From an uncultured Acidobacteriia bacterium (GTDB taxonomy: Bacteria > Acidobacteriota > Terriglobia > Bryobacterales > Bryobacteraceae): DNA of 64,000 nt. The translations under genes were made by a program, and so were the position numbers. The stretch is taken from the NCBI GenBank assembly GCA_903925975.1, contig CAIYHG010000145.1:47218-111217 (forward strand). The letters run 5' to 3'. The first letter of the stretch is position 1, and every line of letters starts with the position of its first letter. This document shows, piece after piece, positions 1 to 8,213 of this stretch. A model generated the notes under the pieces. The model made no database searches and had not been told where the DNA came from. It worked only from the letters and a program-made list of their open reading frames with translations.

Positions 1-967
1 TCGGGTACTTGCGTTCCAGGAAGTAGTCGCGCTCGTTTTCGGGAATCTGCGATGCGGCGCGCGCATCGCCCTTCTTCAAGGGCACCCATACGCGCCCGTC
101 GTTGCGGAGCGATTCGCTCATCAGGGTGAGCTTCGATTGGTAATCACCCGAAACCGGGATGCAGGTGGGGTGGATCTGCGTGAAGCACGGGTTGGCGAAC
201 AGGGCGCCGCGCTTGTGCGCGCGCCAGATCGCCGTGGCGTTGCAGTTCTTGGCGTTGGTCGAGAGGTAATACGCGTTCCCGTACCCGCCGGTGCCTAGAA
301 CCACCGCGTCCCCGAAGAACGATTCCACCTTGCCCGTGAGCAGGTCGCGCGTGACGATGCCGCGCGCTTTGCCGTCGATCACGATCACGTCGAGCATTTC
401 GGTGCGCGGGTGCATCTCGACAGTACCCAGGCCGATCTGGCGTTCCAGGGCCTGATAGGCGCCCAGCAGGAGTTGCTGCCCCGTCTGGCCGCGGGCGTAG
501 AACGTGCGCGAAACCTGCGCGCCGCCGAACGAGCGATTATCCAGATACCCGGAATACTCACGGGCAAACGGCACGCCCTGGCCGACGCACTGGTCGATGA
601 TATTCACGCTGACTTGCGCCAGGCGGTATACGTTGGACTCCCGCGCCCGGAAGTCGCCGCCTTTCACCGTGTCGTAGAAAAGGCGGTAGATGCTGTCGCC
701 GTCGTTGTGGTAGTTCTTGGCGGCGTTGATTCCGCCCTGCGCGGCAATGCTATGCGCGCGCCGCGGCGAATCCTGATAGCAGAAGCACTTAACGTTGTAG
801 CCCAGTTCCGCCAGGCTGGCGGCCGCGGAACCTCCCGCGAGGCCGGTACCCACAACGATGATGGTGTGCTTCCGCTTATTGGCCGGATTCACCAGTTTCA
901 GATTGAAACGATGCCGGTCCCAGCGCGTTTCAATAGGGCCAGTCGGGCATTTCGAATCGAGTAGCAT
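1..967 (-). CDS. sdhA: Succinate dehydrogenase/fumarate reductase flavoprotein subunit, partial (C-terminus off the left edge)
   Basis: FAD-containing catalytic subunit of complex II, which oxidises succinate to fumarate at the inner membrane. About 322 residues are present; the rest lies left of the window. Reading the complement gives a Rossmann motif near residue 40 ([13 protein letters not shown]), then [15 protein letters not shown], whose His is the usual covalent FAD attachment site. The segments [16 protein letters not shown] and [10 protein letters not shown] follow. This wording matches the SdhA/FrdA type found in Bacteroidetes, Chlorobi and Acidobacteria. The ATG at 965-967 is preceded by GAGGAA at a good distance. 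It lies 13 bases after sdhC and is clearly co-transcribed with it; the iron-sulfur subunit is expected further left. Family assignment is very secure. Confidence 0.95.
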   Translation of the reverse strand, partial: MLLDSKCPTGPIETRWDRHRFNLKLVNPANKRKHTIIVVGTGLAGGSAAASLAELGYNVKCFCYQDSPRRAHSIAAQGGINAAKNYHNDGDSIYRLFYDTVKGGDFRARESNVYRLAQVSVNIIDQCVGQGVPFAREYSGYLDNRSFGGAQVSRTFYARGQTGQQLLLGAYQALERQIGLGTVEMHPRTEMLDVIVIDGKARGIVTRDLLTGKVESFFGDAVVLGTGGYGNAYYLSTNAKNCNATAIWRAHKRGALFANPCFTQIHPTCIPVSGDYQSKLTLMSESLRNDGRVWVPLKKGDARAASQIPENERDYFLERKYP

Positions 968-980
968 TCGCGTTCCTCAC

Positions 981-1694
981 CTATACCTTCAACCAGCCGG
1001 CCAGGCACGCGACCGGAATGGAAATATTCCCCAAAGCAATTACGATGGCGCACAGCGCCGCGAACTTCTTCAGCAGGGGCGTGTACCGCGGGTGGCTTAC
1101 GCCAACCGACTGAAACATACTCCAGATGCCGTGATAGAGGTGCGTACAAAGCAGACTGATCGCCAGAATGTAGAACCCTGCGACAAGCGGGTTCTGAAAC
1201 CCGGTGATCACGTTATAGTGCACGTCGGGCGAGAGGAAGGCGCCGCCTTCCACCTCATGCAGGGGAAGCACGCTGCCCACGGTCAGATGCAGCACGTGGA
1301 AGGTCACGAACGCGCCGACGATGGGTCCGCTCCAGATCATGGTGCGGGCCGCGTAGGATGCCGGCACGTCGTCTTTCTTGAAATAGCCAATGGGGCGCGC
1401 GGCGCGATTCTGCAACCAGAGCTGCACCGACGCCGTGATGTGCAACCCGACGCAGACCAGCAGGAACGTCCGCGCCATCAACAGCGCGATGGCGTTTGCC
1501 GGGTTGTGTAGAAATGCCGCGTACTTATTGATCTGCGTGGGGTCGCTCGAATAGATCTGCAAATTTCCAAGCAGATGCGCGACCACATAGCCAAAAAGAA
1601 CCAGCCCGGTCACTGCCATGACTGCCTTCTTGCCGATCGGCGCCTCGTAGAAACCCACGGCCCGGTGAATCGGGCGAATTGCGATAGAGCTCAT
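981..1694 (-). CDS. sdhC: Succinate dehydrogenase cytochrome b subunit
   Basis: 237-residue membrane anchor of complex II that binds haem b and passes electrons to quinone. Several hydrophobic helices are visible: AVMAVTGLVLFGYVVAHLLGN near residues 24-44, then IALLMARTFLLVCVGLHI, GAFVTFHVLHLTVG, FYILAISLLCTHLYHGIW and a C-terminal helix. Histidines inside these helices are plausible haem ligands (VVAHLLGN, VGLHI, FHVLHL, THLYHG). The open frame extends upstream, but the ATG at 1692-1694 (MSSIAIRP) has AGAGGA just before it and is preferred. It is the first visible gene of the left-running sdhC-sdhA operon. The b558-type anchor family is recognised with good confidence. Confidence 0.9.
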   Translation of the reverse strand: MSSIAIRPIHRAVGFYEAPIGKKAVMAVTGLVLFGYVVAHLLGNLQIYSSDPTQINKYAAFLHNPANAIALLMARTFLLVCVGLHITASVQLWLQNRAARPIGYFKKDDVPASYAARTMIWSGPIVGAFVTFHVLHLTVGSVLPLHEVEGGAFLSPDVHYNVITGFQNPLVAGFYILAISLLCTHLYHGIWSMFQSVGVSHPRYTPLLKKFAALCAIVIALGNISIPVACLAGWLKV

Positions 1695-2034
1695 CCGAAA
1701 ATCCTCTTTTAGAGCGGCTTCGTGCCGCGAGGTTTGGGCGGAACCGTGCCGCCTTGTTGTGTATAGTAACAAACATACGCGGGCGCCTAGGGACGCCTGT
1801 AGCAATTTTCAACGCTTCTAACGCGCCCGCCCGCGCCCGCTTGAGCGATTTAACGCAGCGCGCTTTCCAGAACGGCATTTGCGGCGCGCAACGTCGTTAT
1901 GCGATAAAAGGATATTAAAGTCTTAATTCCAAGGATATTAGACTCCGGGAGCGAAACACAAGACTCGTTCGGGCTGCCCGGCCACCGGCCGCGCGCCGGG
2001 CGCTACAATAGCATTCCGGATTTGAACACCAGTT
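1695..2034. other. Intergenic region between divergent sdhC and the haem-sensor kinase gene
   Basis: 340 bases without a convincing gene. It must hold the promoters of both the left-running sdh operon and the right-running sensor-kinase operon. The part near the kinase gene (about 1900-1945) is much richer in A+T than its surroundings and contains a 10-base direct repeat, listed separately. I could not assign clear -35/-10 boxes for either direction. Confidence 0.5.
1908..1940 (+). promoter_or_regulatory. Direct repeat AAGGATATTA, possible operator
   Basis: AAGGATATTA occurs exactly at 1908-1917 and again at 1931-1940. The offset is 23 bases, about two helical turns, so both copies lie on the same face of the DNA. 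They stand in an AT-rich patch 95-127 bases upstream of the sensor-kinase start. This spacing suits a dimeric activator or repressor; the sigma-54 regulator encoded in the same operon is one candidate. Direct sequence observation; the role is inference. Confidence 0.4.
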
Positions 2035-3666
2035 ATGCCGCGGCGCCTTGCCCGGAAACTCATATTATCGATTACGGTCATCGTGGTGATCGTGGCCGGG
2101 GTTTCCGGCCTGGTCAACGTACGCACGGAGGAAGACCAACTCCTCTACACGATGACTTTGGGCGCGGATCAGCTCTCTAAGGCGATCACGAGCTCGACGT
2201 GGCACGCGATGCTGGACGACCACCGCGACGTGGCCTACCAGGTAATGCAAACCATCGCGTTGAAGCAGGGCATCGACCGCATCCGGATGTTCAACCGGAT
2301 GGGGGAAGCGCGCTTCTCCACCAACCCCGCCGACCAAGGCATGAAGCTCGACCGCGCCTCCCCCACCTGCGCGATCTGCCACGCGCCGGACAAACCGCTG
2401 CTCCAGGTGGACCTGACGCGGCGAGTGCGGATTTTCAAGGGCGCCGACGGCCAGCGGCGGCTGGAGATGGTCACCCCCATCTACAACGAAAAATCGTGCA
2501 GCGAGGCGGAGTGCCACGCCCATCCGGCGCAATTGAAGGTGCTGGGCGTGCTCGATCTGGCGCTGTCGCTCGAAAGCGTCGATCGCGAAGTGGCCGGGAT
2601 GCAGTACCGAGTCCTGCTGGTAACGGCCATCGAGATTACGCTGATCGGCCTGTGCGTTATCCTGTTTACCCGCAGATTCCTGGCGCAGCCCATCGCCCGG
2701 CTGATCGAAGGCTGCAAGGCAGTCAGCCGGATGAAGCTGGACAAGCCGCTGGTGCTCGAACACGACAGCGAGGAACTGGACGAATTGGCCCTCTCGTTCA
2801 ACGTGATGCAAGACCGGCTGCGGGCGGCGCTGGAGGAAATCAACGAATTCACGCAGAACTTGGAGACCAAGGTCGAAGAGCGCACGGAGCAATTGAAGGC
2901 CGCCCAGAAGAAGCTGGTTCAGAGCGACCGGCTGGCCTCGCTCGGCCAGCTTTCGGCCAGCGTGGCCCATGAGATCAACAACCCGATTTCGGGCGTGCTG
3001 AACCTCTCCATGCTGCTGCAGCGCATGTTGAAGGGCGAAGGGATTCCGCCCGGCCGCCTGGAGGAGTTCCGGAAGTACCTCGCGCAGATCACTCATGAAA
3101 CCTCGCGGGTGGGCCGCATCGTCTCCGACCTGCTGGCCTTTTCGCGGCGCGGGAAGCCGCAGCGTTCGCCGGCCGATCTGAACAAGATCGTCGGGATGAC
3201 GCTTTCGCTGGTGCAGCACAAGTTGAAGTTGAGCAACGTGGATGCGCGCGTGCATCTGTTCGACGGGCTGCCGGAAGTGCTGTGCGACTCCTCTCAGATT
3301 CAACAGGTTGTAGTGAATCTGGTGCTCAACGCCGCCGAGGCCACCCAGAATAAAGCCGAGAAGCGGGTGGAGATCGAAACGACCATAAACGAAAACTCCG
3401 TGCTGCTCATGGTGACCGACAACGGCGAGGGCATCCCGCCGGAGAACCTCACCAAGATTTTCGATCCCTTCTTCACGACGAAGTCGGACGGCAAGGGAGT
3501 GGGCTTGGGGCTGGCGGTGAGCTATGGCATTATTCAGGCGCACGGCGGCGATATCGAAGTGAAGAGCGGGGTGGGAGCGGGCACGACGTTTACCGTGTCG
3601 CTTCCCCTGGAGCCTCCTCCCCAGCCGGGGGCGCCGAACGCTCTGGAATCGGCGCGCAATGGATGA
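2035..3666 (+). CDS. Membrane sensor histidine kinase with periplasmic c-type haem motifs
   Basis: 543-residue sensor kinase. TM helix 1 is at about 8-27 and TM helix 2 at about 193-212, leaving a periplasmic domain of about 165 residues. That domain contains a canonical haem-c attachment motif CAICH (112-116) and a second CX4CH-type motif CSEAECH (155-161), so it may bind one or two covalent haems and sense redox state, O2 or NO. A HAMP-like linker (about 213-266) and a coiled coil lead to HisKA with phospho-acceptor His312 in AHEINNP. The HATPase_c domain follows (NLVLNAAEAT, DNGEGIPP, GKGVGLGLAV). No strong Shine-Dalgarno is seen at the ATG. Its TGA overlaps the next gene's ATG, and a response regulator follows two genes on, so the three are one operon. 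Kinase identity is certain; haem loading is inferred from the motifs. Confidence 0.9.
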   Translation: MPRRLARKLILSITVIVVIVAGVSGLVNVRTEEDQLLYTMTLGADQLSKAITSSTWHAMLDDHRDVAYQVMQTIALKQGIDRIRMFNRMGEARFSTNPADQGMKLDRASPTCAICHAPDKPLLQVDLTRRVRIFKGADGQRRLEMVTPIYNEKSCSEAECHAHPAQLKVLGVLDLALSLESVDREVAGMQYRVLLVTAIEITLIGLCVILFTRRFLAQPIARLIEGCKAVSRMKLDKPLVLEHDSEELDELALSFNVMQDRLRAALEEINEFTQNLETKVEERTEQLKAAQKKLVQSDRLASLGQLSASVAHEINNPISGVLNLSMLLQRMLKGEGIPPGRLEEFRKYLAQITHETSRVGRIVSDLLAFSRRGKPQRSPADLNKIVGMTLSLVQHKLKLSNVDARVHLFDGLPEVLCDSSQIQQVVVNLVLNAAEATQNKAEKRVEIETTINENSVLLMVTDNGEGIPPENLTKIFDPFFTTKSDGKGVGLGLAVSYGIIQAHGGDIEVKSGVGAGTTFTVSLPLEPPPQPGAPNALESARNG

Positions 3667-4196
3667 AGTACCTCTACGTGGGCTCCATGGGAGACGTAGA
3701 CCGGGAAGCGGCTGCCGCCATTGGCGAACGCCTGGAGCGCGAGTTCGGCGCGCCCGTCCGGGGCATGGAACTGCCGGACGCGGAGTTCGCCTACAACGCC
3801 GCGCGAAAACAGTGCGGGTCGATTCCCGTTTTGGAGCTGCTGATCCGATCATGCCCGGAAGACGCGCTGAAGTTGATTGCATTGACGGAGCGGGACCTGT
3901 TCATCCCCGTTCTGACGTTCGTTTATGGGCACGCCCAACTCGGCGGGCGCTCGGCGGTTGTATCGCTGGCCCGGCTGCGCCAGGAGTTTTACGGGCTGCC
4001 GCCGAACCAGGAAGTGTTTCTGCACCGCGCGGTGAAAGAGGCGCTTCACGAAACCGGCCACACATTCGGCCTGGTGCATTGCCCGACCACGGCCTGCGCC
4101 ATGTCGCTGGCGACGAATATCCGGCAGATCGATTCGAAGCAGACGGCCTTTTGCGCCGCTTGCGAGGCGCACTGGCGGCGCCGGTCAAGGGAGTGA
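3663..4196 (+). CDS. Archaemetzincin-type zinc metalloprotease
   Basis: 177-residue protein matching the archaemetzincin (AMZ) family. The zinc-site signature is HETGHTFGLVHC at 129-140: His129, His133 and His139 would bind catalytic zinc and Glu130 would be the base. The family's second cysteine-rich zinc motif follows: C140, C145, the Met-turn residue M147, and CAAC at 164-167. The spacing differs by about one residue from the published HEXXHXXGXXHCX4CXMX17CXXC pattern. No signal peptide is visible, so it is probably cytoplasmic. It is translationally coupled to the upstream kinase (ATGA overlap), and the response regulator begins 4 bases after its stop. Placement inside a two-component operon is unusual and suggests a role in that signalling pathway. 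The physiological substrate of bacterial family members is unknown. Confidence 0.9.
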   Translation: MKYLYVGSMGDVDREAAAAIGERLEREFGAPVRGMELPDAEFAYNAARKQCGSIPVLELLIRSCPEDALKLIALTERDLFIPVLTFVYGHAQLGGRSAVVSLARLRQEFYGLPPNQEVFLHRAVKEALHETGHTFGLVHCPTTACAMSLATNIRQIDSKQTAFCAACEAHWRRRSRE

Positions 4197-4200
4197 GGAA

Positions 4201-5559
4201 ATGAAGACCCACTGGCAAATTCTGGTTGTGGACGACGAAGAGGTGATGCGCGAATCGCTGGCCGCCTGGCTTCGCGAAGACGGCTACGCGGTAGACACCG
4301 CCGCCTCGGGGCGTGAGGCCGTGGAGAAGTCGCGCGGGCGCGACTACGCCATCTATTTCGTCGATCTCAAGATGCCCGGCGGCATGGACGGCATCGAAAC
4401 CATGATGCAGATCCGCCAGATTCGGCCGGAAGCCTCGATCATCATCATCACCGCCTACGCCACCGTGGATACGGCCATCGCGGCGATGAAGGAGGGCGCG
4501 CAGGAGTATATCGTCAAGCCCTGCAACCCCGAGGAAATTTCGCTGCTGGTGAGCCGCATCATCAAGGTGAAGAACCTGCAGCGCGAGAACACAATTCTGC
4601 GGAAGAAGCTGACGCGCCAGTATTCGATACAAGACGTTTTCAGCAAGAACCAGCGCATGCACCAGATTCTGAGCCTGGCGGGGGAAGTGGCCAGCCTGCG
4701 CAGCACGGTTCTGATCCAGGGGGAGAGCGGCACCGGCAAGGAGTTGATCGCGCGCGCGATCCACAACTCGGGGGACCGCGCGCAGAAGCCGTTCGTCCCG
4801 GTTTCGTGCGCGGCCCTGGCGGAGACGCTTCTCGAATCCGAGCTGTTCGGGCACGAGAAAGGGTCGTTCACGGGCGCCTCGACGCAGAGACGCGGAAAAT
4901 TCGAATTGGCCGACGGCGGAACGCTGTTCCTGGATGAGATCGGCGACATTTCTCCCAAGGTGCAGGTGGACCTGCTGCGCGTTCTGCAGGAGCGTTCGTT
5001 CTACCGCGTGGGCGGGTCGGAGGAAGTTCGCGTGGATGTGCGCGTGATCGCCGCCACCAACGTCAACCTGCCGCAAGCTGTTGCCGAGGGCAAGTTCCGC
5101 GAGGACCTTTTCTACCGCCTGAACGTCATCGAAATTCAAATCCCGCCTCTGCGCGAACGCCGCGAAGACATCCCGCTGCTGGCGGGCCACTTCCTGGACC
5201 GCCTTTCGCACGAACTGGGGCGGGCCGTCGGCGAGATCACCGAAGGCGCCTTCCGGCTGCTTATGGATTACAACTGGCCGGGCAACGTGCGCGAACTCGA
5301 GAACGCCATCGAGCGCGCCATCGTAACCTGCCGCGGCGCCTCGCTGAGCGAGGAGGATTTCGGCTTCCTCGCGCAGAACAGCCCGGCTCAGAAGGCCTGG
5401 GCCCCTCCCGCCAACATGACGCTCCAGGACATGGAGAAGCAATTGATCACGGCCACGCTCCAGCGAACCGGCGGCAACATTAAGGAGAGCGCCACGGTTC
5501 TGGGGATCGACCGGTCCACTCTCTACGAGAAAATCAAGCGCTACGAAATACAGCGTTAG
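4201..5559 (+). CDS. NtrC-family sigma-54-dependent response regulator
   Basis: 452-residue transcription activator. The receiver domain (about 1-120) has the acidic pair D11/D12, phospho-acceptor Asp55 (YFVDLKMPG) and Lys107. The AAA+ domain has Walker A GESGTGKE (174-181), the sigma-54 contact loop GSFTGA (221-226; Ser in place of the usual Ala), Walker B TLFLDE (241-246) and WPGNVREL. A Fis-type helix-turn-helix ends the protein (NIKESATVLGIDRSTLYEKI). A GAGTGAGGAA Shine-Dalgarno overlaps the end of the metalloprotease gene, making this the third gene of the operon. It is the natural partner of the haem-motif kinase: phosphorylation should license ATP-driven opening of RpoN promoters. Targets are unknown; no convincing -24/-12 promoter was found in its neighbourhood. 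Confidence 0.95.
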   Translation: MKTHWQILVVDDEEVMRESLAAWLREDGYAVDTAASGREAVEKSRGRDYAIYFVDLKMPGGMDGIETMMQIRQIRPEASIIIITAYATVDTAIAAMKEGAQEYIVKPCNPEEISLLVSRIIKVKNLQRENTILRKKLTRQYSIQDVFSKNQRMHQILSLAGEVASLRSTVLIQGESGTGKELIARAIHNSGDRAQKPFVPVSCAALAETLLESELFGHEKGSFTGASTQRRGKFELADGGTLFLDEIGDISPKVQVDLLRVLQERSFYRVGGSEEVRVDVRVIAATNVNLPQAVAEGKFREDLFYRLNVIEIQIPPLRERREDIPLLAGHFLDRLSHELGRAVGEITEGAFRLLMDYNWPGNVRELENAIERAIVTCRGASLSEEDFGFLAQNSPAQKAWAPPANMTLQDMEKQLITATLQRTGGNIKESATVLGIDRSTLYEKIKRYEIQR

Positions 5560-5563
5560 GCGC

Positions 5564-6154
5564 TTATGGGCGGATGACCTGGCGGCGCCGTATCAGCCAG
5601 AGCGCGCCTAGCGCCATCACCACCAAACTGGCGGAGACCGGTTCGGGAACCGGCTGGAGGAAGGTTCGAATCTCACCGCCGCCATAGAGGTTGGTGTGTA
5701 TATTCAAATAGGTCTGGCTGCTCTGTAGGCCCGTAATCAGCGCCGCCTCAGCGCCCGCTATGGTGCCTCCGTGAGCGGTCACAAATGCAGAGCTGTAGCT
5801 CGATGCCAACGTCAGGTCAAACGTGTTGGAGTACGATCCGGAGGTGACGCCCAGCGGAAACCCCGGAAAGCTCGGCAGGCTCGTCGCCACGCCCGCGTTT
5901 CCGCTCGACACGCAGCAGTGGATATGCGAAGCCGTCGTGGTTCCCAGTAAGCCGGAAAAGACGACGCTCACCTGAAGCAGTTGGCCTACCGTATCGAGCG
6001 TCACCACGGCGGAGCCCACTCCGGGCGAGATATTCGCAGGGCTCTCAAGCGACCCTAATAGCGTCCCCGTAAGCGTGACAATGGCCGCTTGGCTCGCGCC
6101 TGCCAGAGCAAGCAGGCACACTGACAACAATACCGTCTTCTGGAATGCTTTCAC
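5564..6154 (-). CDS. Secreted CHRD-domain protein with PEP-CTERM sorting signal
   Basis: 196 residues from a GTG at 6152-6154, chosen because GGAGGGG precedes it and the signal peptide follows at once (VKAFQKTVLLSVCLLALAG). The mature part resembles a CHRD domain (SHIHCCVSSGNAGVA, YLNIHTNLYGGGEIRTFL). The C-terminus is a textbook PEP-CTERM signal: VPEP, a hydrophobic stretch, then RRR. Such proteins are exported and processed by an exosortase, usually in bacteria that make exopolysaccharide. It is convergent with the response regulator, with 4 bases between stops. Function beyond surface location is unknown. Confidence 0.85.
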   Translation of the reverse strand: MKAFQKTVLLSVCLLALAGASQAAIVTLTGTLLGSLESPANISPGVGSAVVTLDTVGQLLQVSVVFSGLLGTTTASHIHCCVSSGNAGVATSLPSFPGFPLGVTSGSYSNTFDLTLASSYSSAFVTAHGGTIAGAEAALITGLQSSQTYLNIHTNLYGGGEIRTFLQPVPEPVSASLVVMALGALWLIRRRQVIRP

Positions 6155-6353
6155 TATCCCCTCCACACTAACTTGGGTCCGAGTATATGGTTGTGCACGC
6201 GCCAGGTCAAGCGGGCGAGCGATGCTTGCCGTGAGATATCGCACGTGAAGGCGCGAACCGCGGGCCCGCATTCTTGGGCCGTCAGTGGCGCGGGACCTTG
6301 CGTAACTGCGGCGGCCTCAGGCTTTCCCCGGCGGAACGGACGAAGAGGAAGGC

Positions 6354-7001
6354 TCAGTGCCTCACCGCGATCAACGATTTTGCGAGGCCCAGGAACCGTT
6401 CGCGGACGATGCGCGCGCCGGGGAATAGCCGGCGCATCTCGGCGGCGCCGATGAGGCGGATGTCCTGAAGGAAGTGGCGGATGTAGAACTCGCGGCGATC
6501 TGGCGTTACCCGCGAGAGCGCTCTCCACAGGTTGAACCGGGGAACCACGGCGCGCTGCAAGGGCTTCGGCAGCCAGTGGATGAACGGCGTGAACAGGTGC
6601 TGCTCCACCGGGAACCACAGGTTCGGAGTCTGTATCCAATACGCGCGGCCCACGCGCGCCGCCTCGCGCGCGAAATCTTCCTGCCGCGACCTCGAGCCGA
6701 CGTGTTCGATCACGGAGTTACTGAAAACAATGTCGAACGCGCCGTCGCGGAAGGGCAGGCGGCAGCCATCACCAGCCACGCGGATTTCGGGGCCCTCCGG
6801 GGCGACGATTGAGGACGGTATATTGAGCAGAACCACCCGAGGTTGAACCGGGAGAAGCCGCCAGCACTCGGGGGTGCCGCCGATATCGAGGACGGTGCTA
6901 TGCGGGCCGATAGCGAATTCGCGCGCGAAGCGCTCCATGCGGCGGCGGCGGAACCGGAGCGAGAGCCTACCGATTAGAGAGATGGTGTCCGGGGCTGTCA
7001 T
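6354..7001 (-). CDS. Class I SAM-dependent methyltransferase
   Basis: 215-residue methyltransferase. Motif I is VLDIGGTPECW near residues 38-48. GDGCRLPFRDGAFDIVFSNSVIEHV then supplies the later Rossmann strands and the conserved aspartate that binds S-adenosylmethionine. The tail is Arg-rich. This sub-type is common beside glycan and lipid genes, but here it stands alone between a PEP-CTERM gene and an unknown, so the methyl acceptor cannot be named. The ATG at 6999-7001 lacks an obvious Shine-Dalgarno. Fold assignment is firm; substrate unknown. Confidence 0.8.
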   Translation of the reverse strand: MTAPDTISLIGRLSLRFRRRRMERFAREFAIGPHSTVLDIGGTPECWRLLPVQPRVVLLNIPSSIVAPEGPEIRVAGDGCRLPFRDGAFDIVFSNSVIEHVGSRSRQEDFAREAARVGRAYWIQTPNLWFPVEQHLFTPFIHWLPKPLQRAVVPRFNLWRALSRVTPDRREFYIRHFLQDIRLIGAAEMRRLFPGARIVRERFLGLAKSLIAVRH

Positions 7002-7036
7002 CTGGTGAGGCGATCACCGCCTGAAGCCAAAGCGCG

Positions 7037-7136
7037 GGAACGAACCCAATTTCGGGCGAGCGGCGCACGGGGGCGGGAGACAGCTTCGGTCTTTCGTCTG
7101 GATGACGGCAGCATACTTGAGCGGAACGAACCCAAT
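7037..7136 (-). repeat. Two copies of dispersed repeat A (ATTGGGTTCGTTCC)
   Basis: The 14-mer GGAACGAACCCAAT lies at 7037-7050 and again at 7123-7136; on the minus strand it reads ATTGGGTTCGTTCC. Further copies occur at 39494-39507, 40147-40160 and 40367-40380, with a degenerate copy at 40301-40314. All are intergenic. The 290 bases between the methyltransferase and the next gene contain nothing else I can recognise. Confidence 0.7.
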
Positions 7137-7291
7137 CCGGCAGGCAGCGGGAGCGGATGGGCTTTCCGGCTTTAGTGTAGCGCAGCGGCTGCGGGCGAGA
7201 TGCGTAAGCGGCTGAGAACATTGCGTAAGTTGGCCGTGAACGGGCAGGCCGGAAGGCTTGCTACACTTGGCTGTGCTACCATACCCGCGAT

Positions 7292-7732
7292 ATGGCATGC
7301 CCCTACTTCCGGCCGGAGACGCCGCTGCGGCGCGGGCCGGGGCCGAACGGTTCCATGCTGCCTTTGGGGGATGAATGGACGGGGACCTGCCATGCGGAGC
7401 CAGAGGCGATCCATACCCCTGAGCCAGATACGGCGCGCCGCTGCTGCAATCTCGGGTACGCGCGCGGAACCTGTAGCCGTTTTCCGGGCGGCGGCGAGCC
7501 CGACGCGGTGCGGTTCGCCATCCGTGCAGCCCGGGATGGCGCGCTGCATCTATATTACGTAGTCGAACGGGATCATCACCCTTGGGCCCACGGCGCGATG
7601 GAGTACTCCACGGCGGAGGCGCGGCTCACAGGATATTCCGGCCCCGACCTGCTTCGCTGGCAGGCCGAGGCGTACGCTAGAAGCTACCTGTATCGAAAGG
7701 AGGAAGCTGATGGAAGAGAACACGGCGGGTAA
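7292..7732 (+). CDS. Conserved Cys-rich protein of unknown function
   Basis: 146 residues, soluble, no signal peptide. The N-terminus reads MACPYFRPE, followed by MLPLGDEWTGTCHAEPEA and RRCCNLGYARGTCSRFP. The cysteines near positions 3, 33, 50, 51, 58 lie in the N-terminal half and would suit a metal or Fe-S site. The C-terminal half (FAIRAARDGALHLYYVVERDHHPW) is more like a small mixed fold. Its last 23 bases overlap the thioesterase gene, which suggests translational coupling. I recall this architecture as a recurrent acidobacterial hypothetical but cannot give a function. Confidence 0.7.
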   Translation: MACPYFRPETPLRRGPGPNGSMLPLGDEWTGTCHAEPEAIHTPEPDTARRCCNLGYARGTCSRFPGGGEPDAVRFAIRAARDGALHLYYVVERDHHPWAHGAMEYSTAEARLTGYSGPDLLRWQAEAYARSYLYRKEEADGREHGG

Positions 7733-8198
7733 ACCCGTACGCGAGTCGGCTTCGGAATACGCCGAACTGGCCCTGCCCACGGACGCCAACGGTCTCGGTA
7801 ACCTGCTGGGCGGCAAGGTGATGCACCTGGTGGATCTGGCAGGCGCGATGGCCGCCATGCGGCACGCCCGAATGACCGTGGTCACCGCCGCGGTGGACAG
7901 CCTAAGGTTCCATCACCCGGCGCACATCGGAGATCTGGTGATGCTGAGTTCCTCCGTGAACAGGGTCTTCCACACTTCGATGGAAGTCGGGGTGAAGGTG
8001 GTGGCTGAGAACCTGCTGACTGGCGAGCGCGTGCACACGTGTTCCGCCTACCTCACGTTCGTGGCGCTCGATGAAAAAGGTAAAGCGGCTCCGGTTCAAC
8101 CGGTAATCCCGGAGACCGAGACGGAGAAGAAGCGTTATCGGGAAGCGGGGGAACGAAGAGAGTATCGCCTCGCCCAGCGAAATTCGGGAAAAATCTAA
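7710..8198 (+). CDS. Acyl-CoA thioesterase, hotdog fold (YciA/BACH-like)
   Basis: 162-residue single hotdog-domain protein predicted to hydrolyse acyl-CoA thioesters in the cytoplasm. The segment NLLGGKVMHLVDLAGAMAAMRHA carries the hotdog helix and active-site Asp typical of YciA/BACH enzymes. AVDSLRFHHPAHIGDLVML and VHTCSAYLTFVALDE form the following strands. The basic C-terminal tail (EKKRYREAGERRE) is also usual in this family. A strong Shine-Dalgarno (AAAGGAGG) sits inside the end of the upstream Cys-rich gene, fixing the ATG at 7710 and the 23-base overlap. Confidence 0.88.
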   Translation: MEENTAGKPVRESASEYAELALPTDANGLGNLLGGKVMHLVDLAGAMAAMRHARMTVVTAAVDSLRFHHPAHIGDLVMLSSSVNRVFHTSMEVGVKVVAENLLTGERVHTCSAYLTFVALDEKGKAAPVQPVIPETETEKKRYREAGERREYRLAQRNSGKI

Positions 8199-8213
8199 GG
8201 CCGGCCGGGTCCT

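Noticed and set aside
2065-3882. 605-codon minus-strand frame opposite the sensor kinase
   Set aside because: Antisense shadow of a strongly recognised kinase; Arg/His/Gln-rich composition is a reading-frame artefact.
3901-5442. 513-codon minus-strand frame opposite the response regulator
   Set aside because: Shadow of an NtrC-type regulator with all motifs in the other strand.
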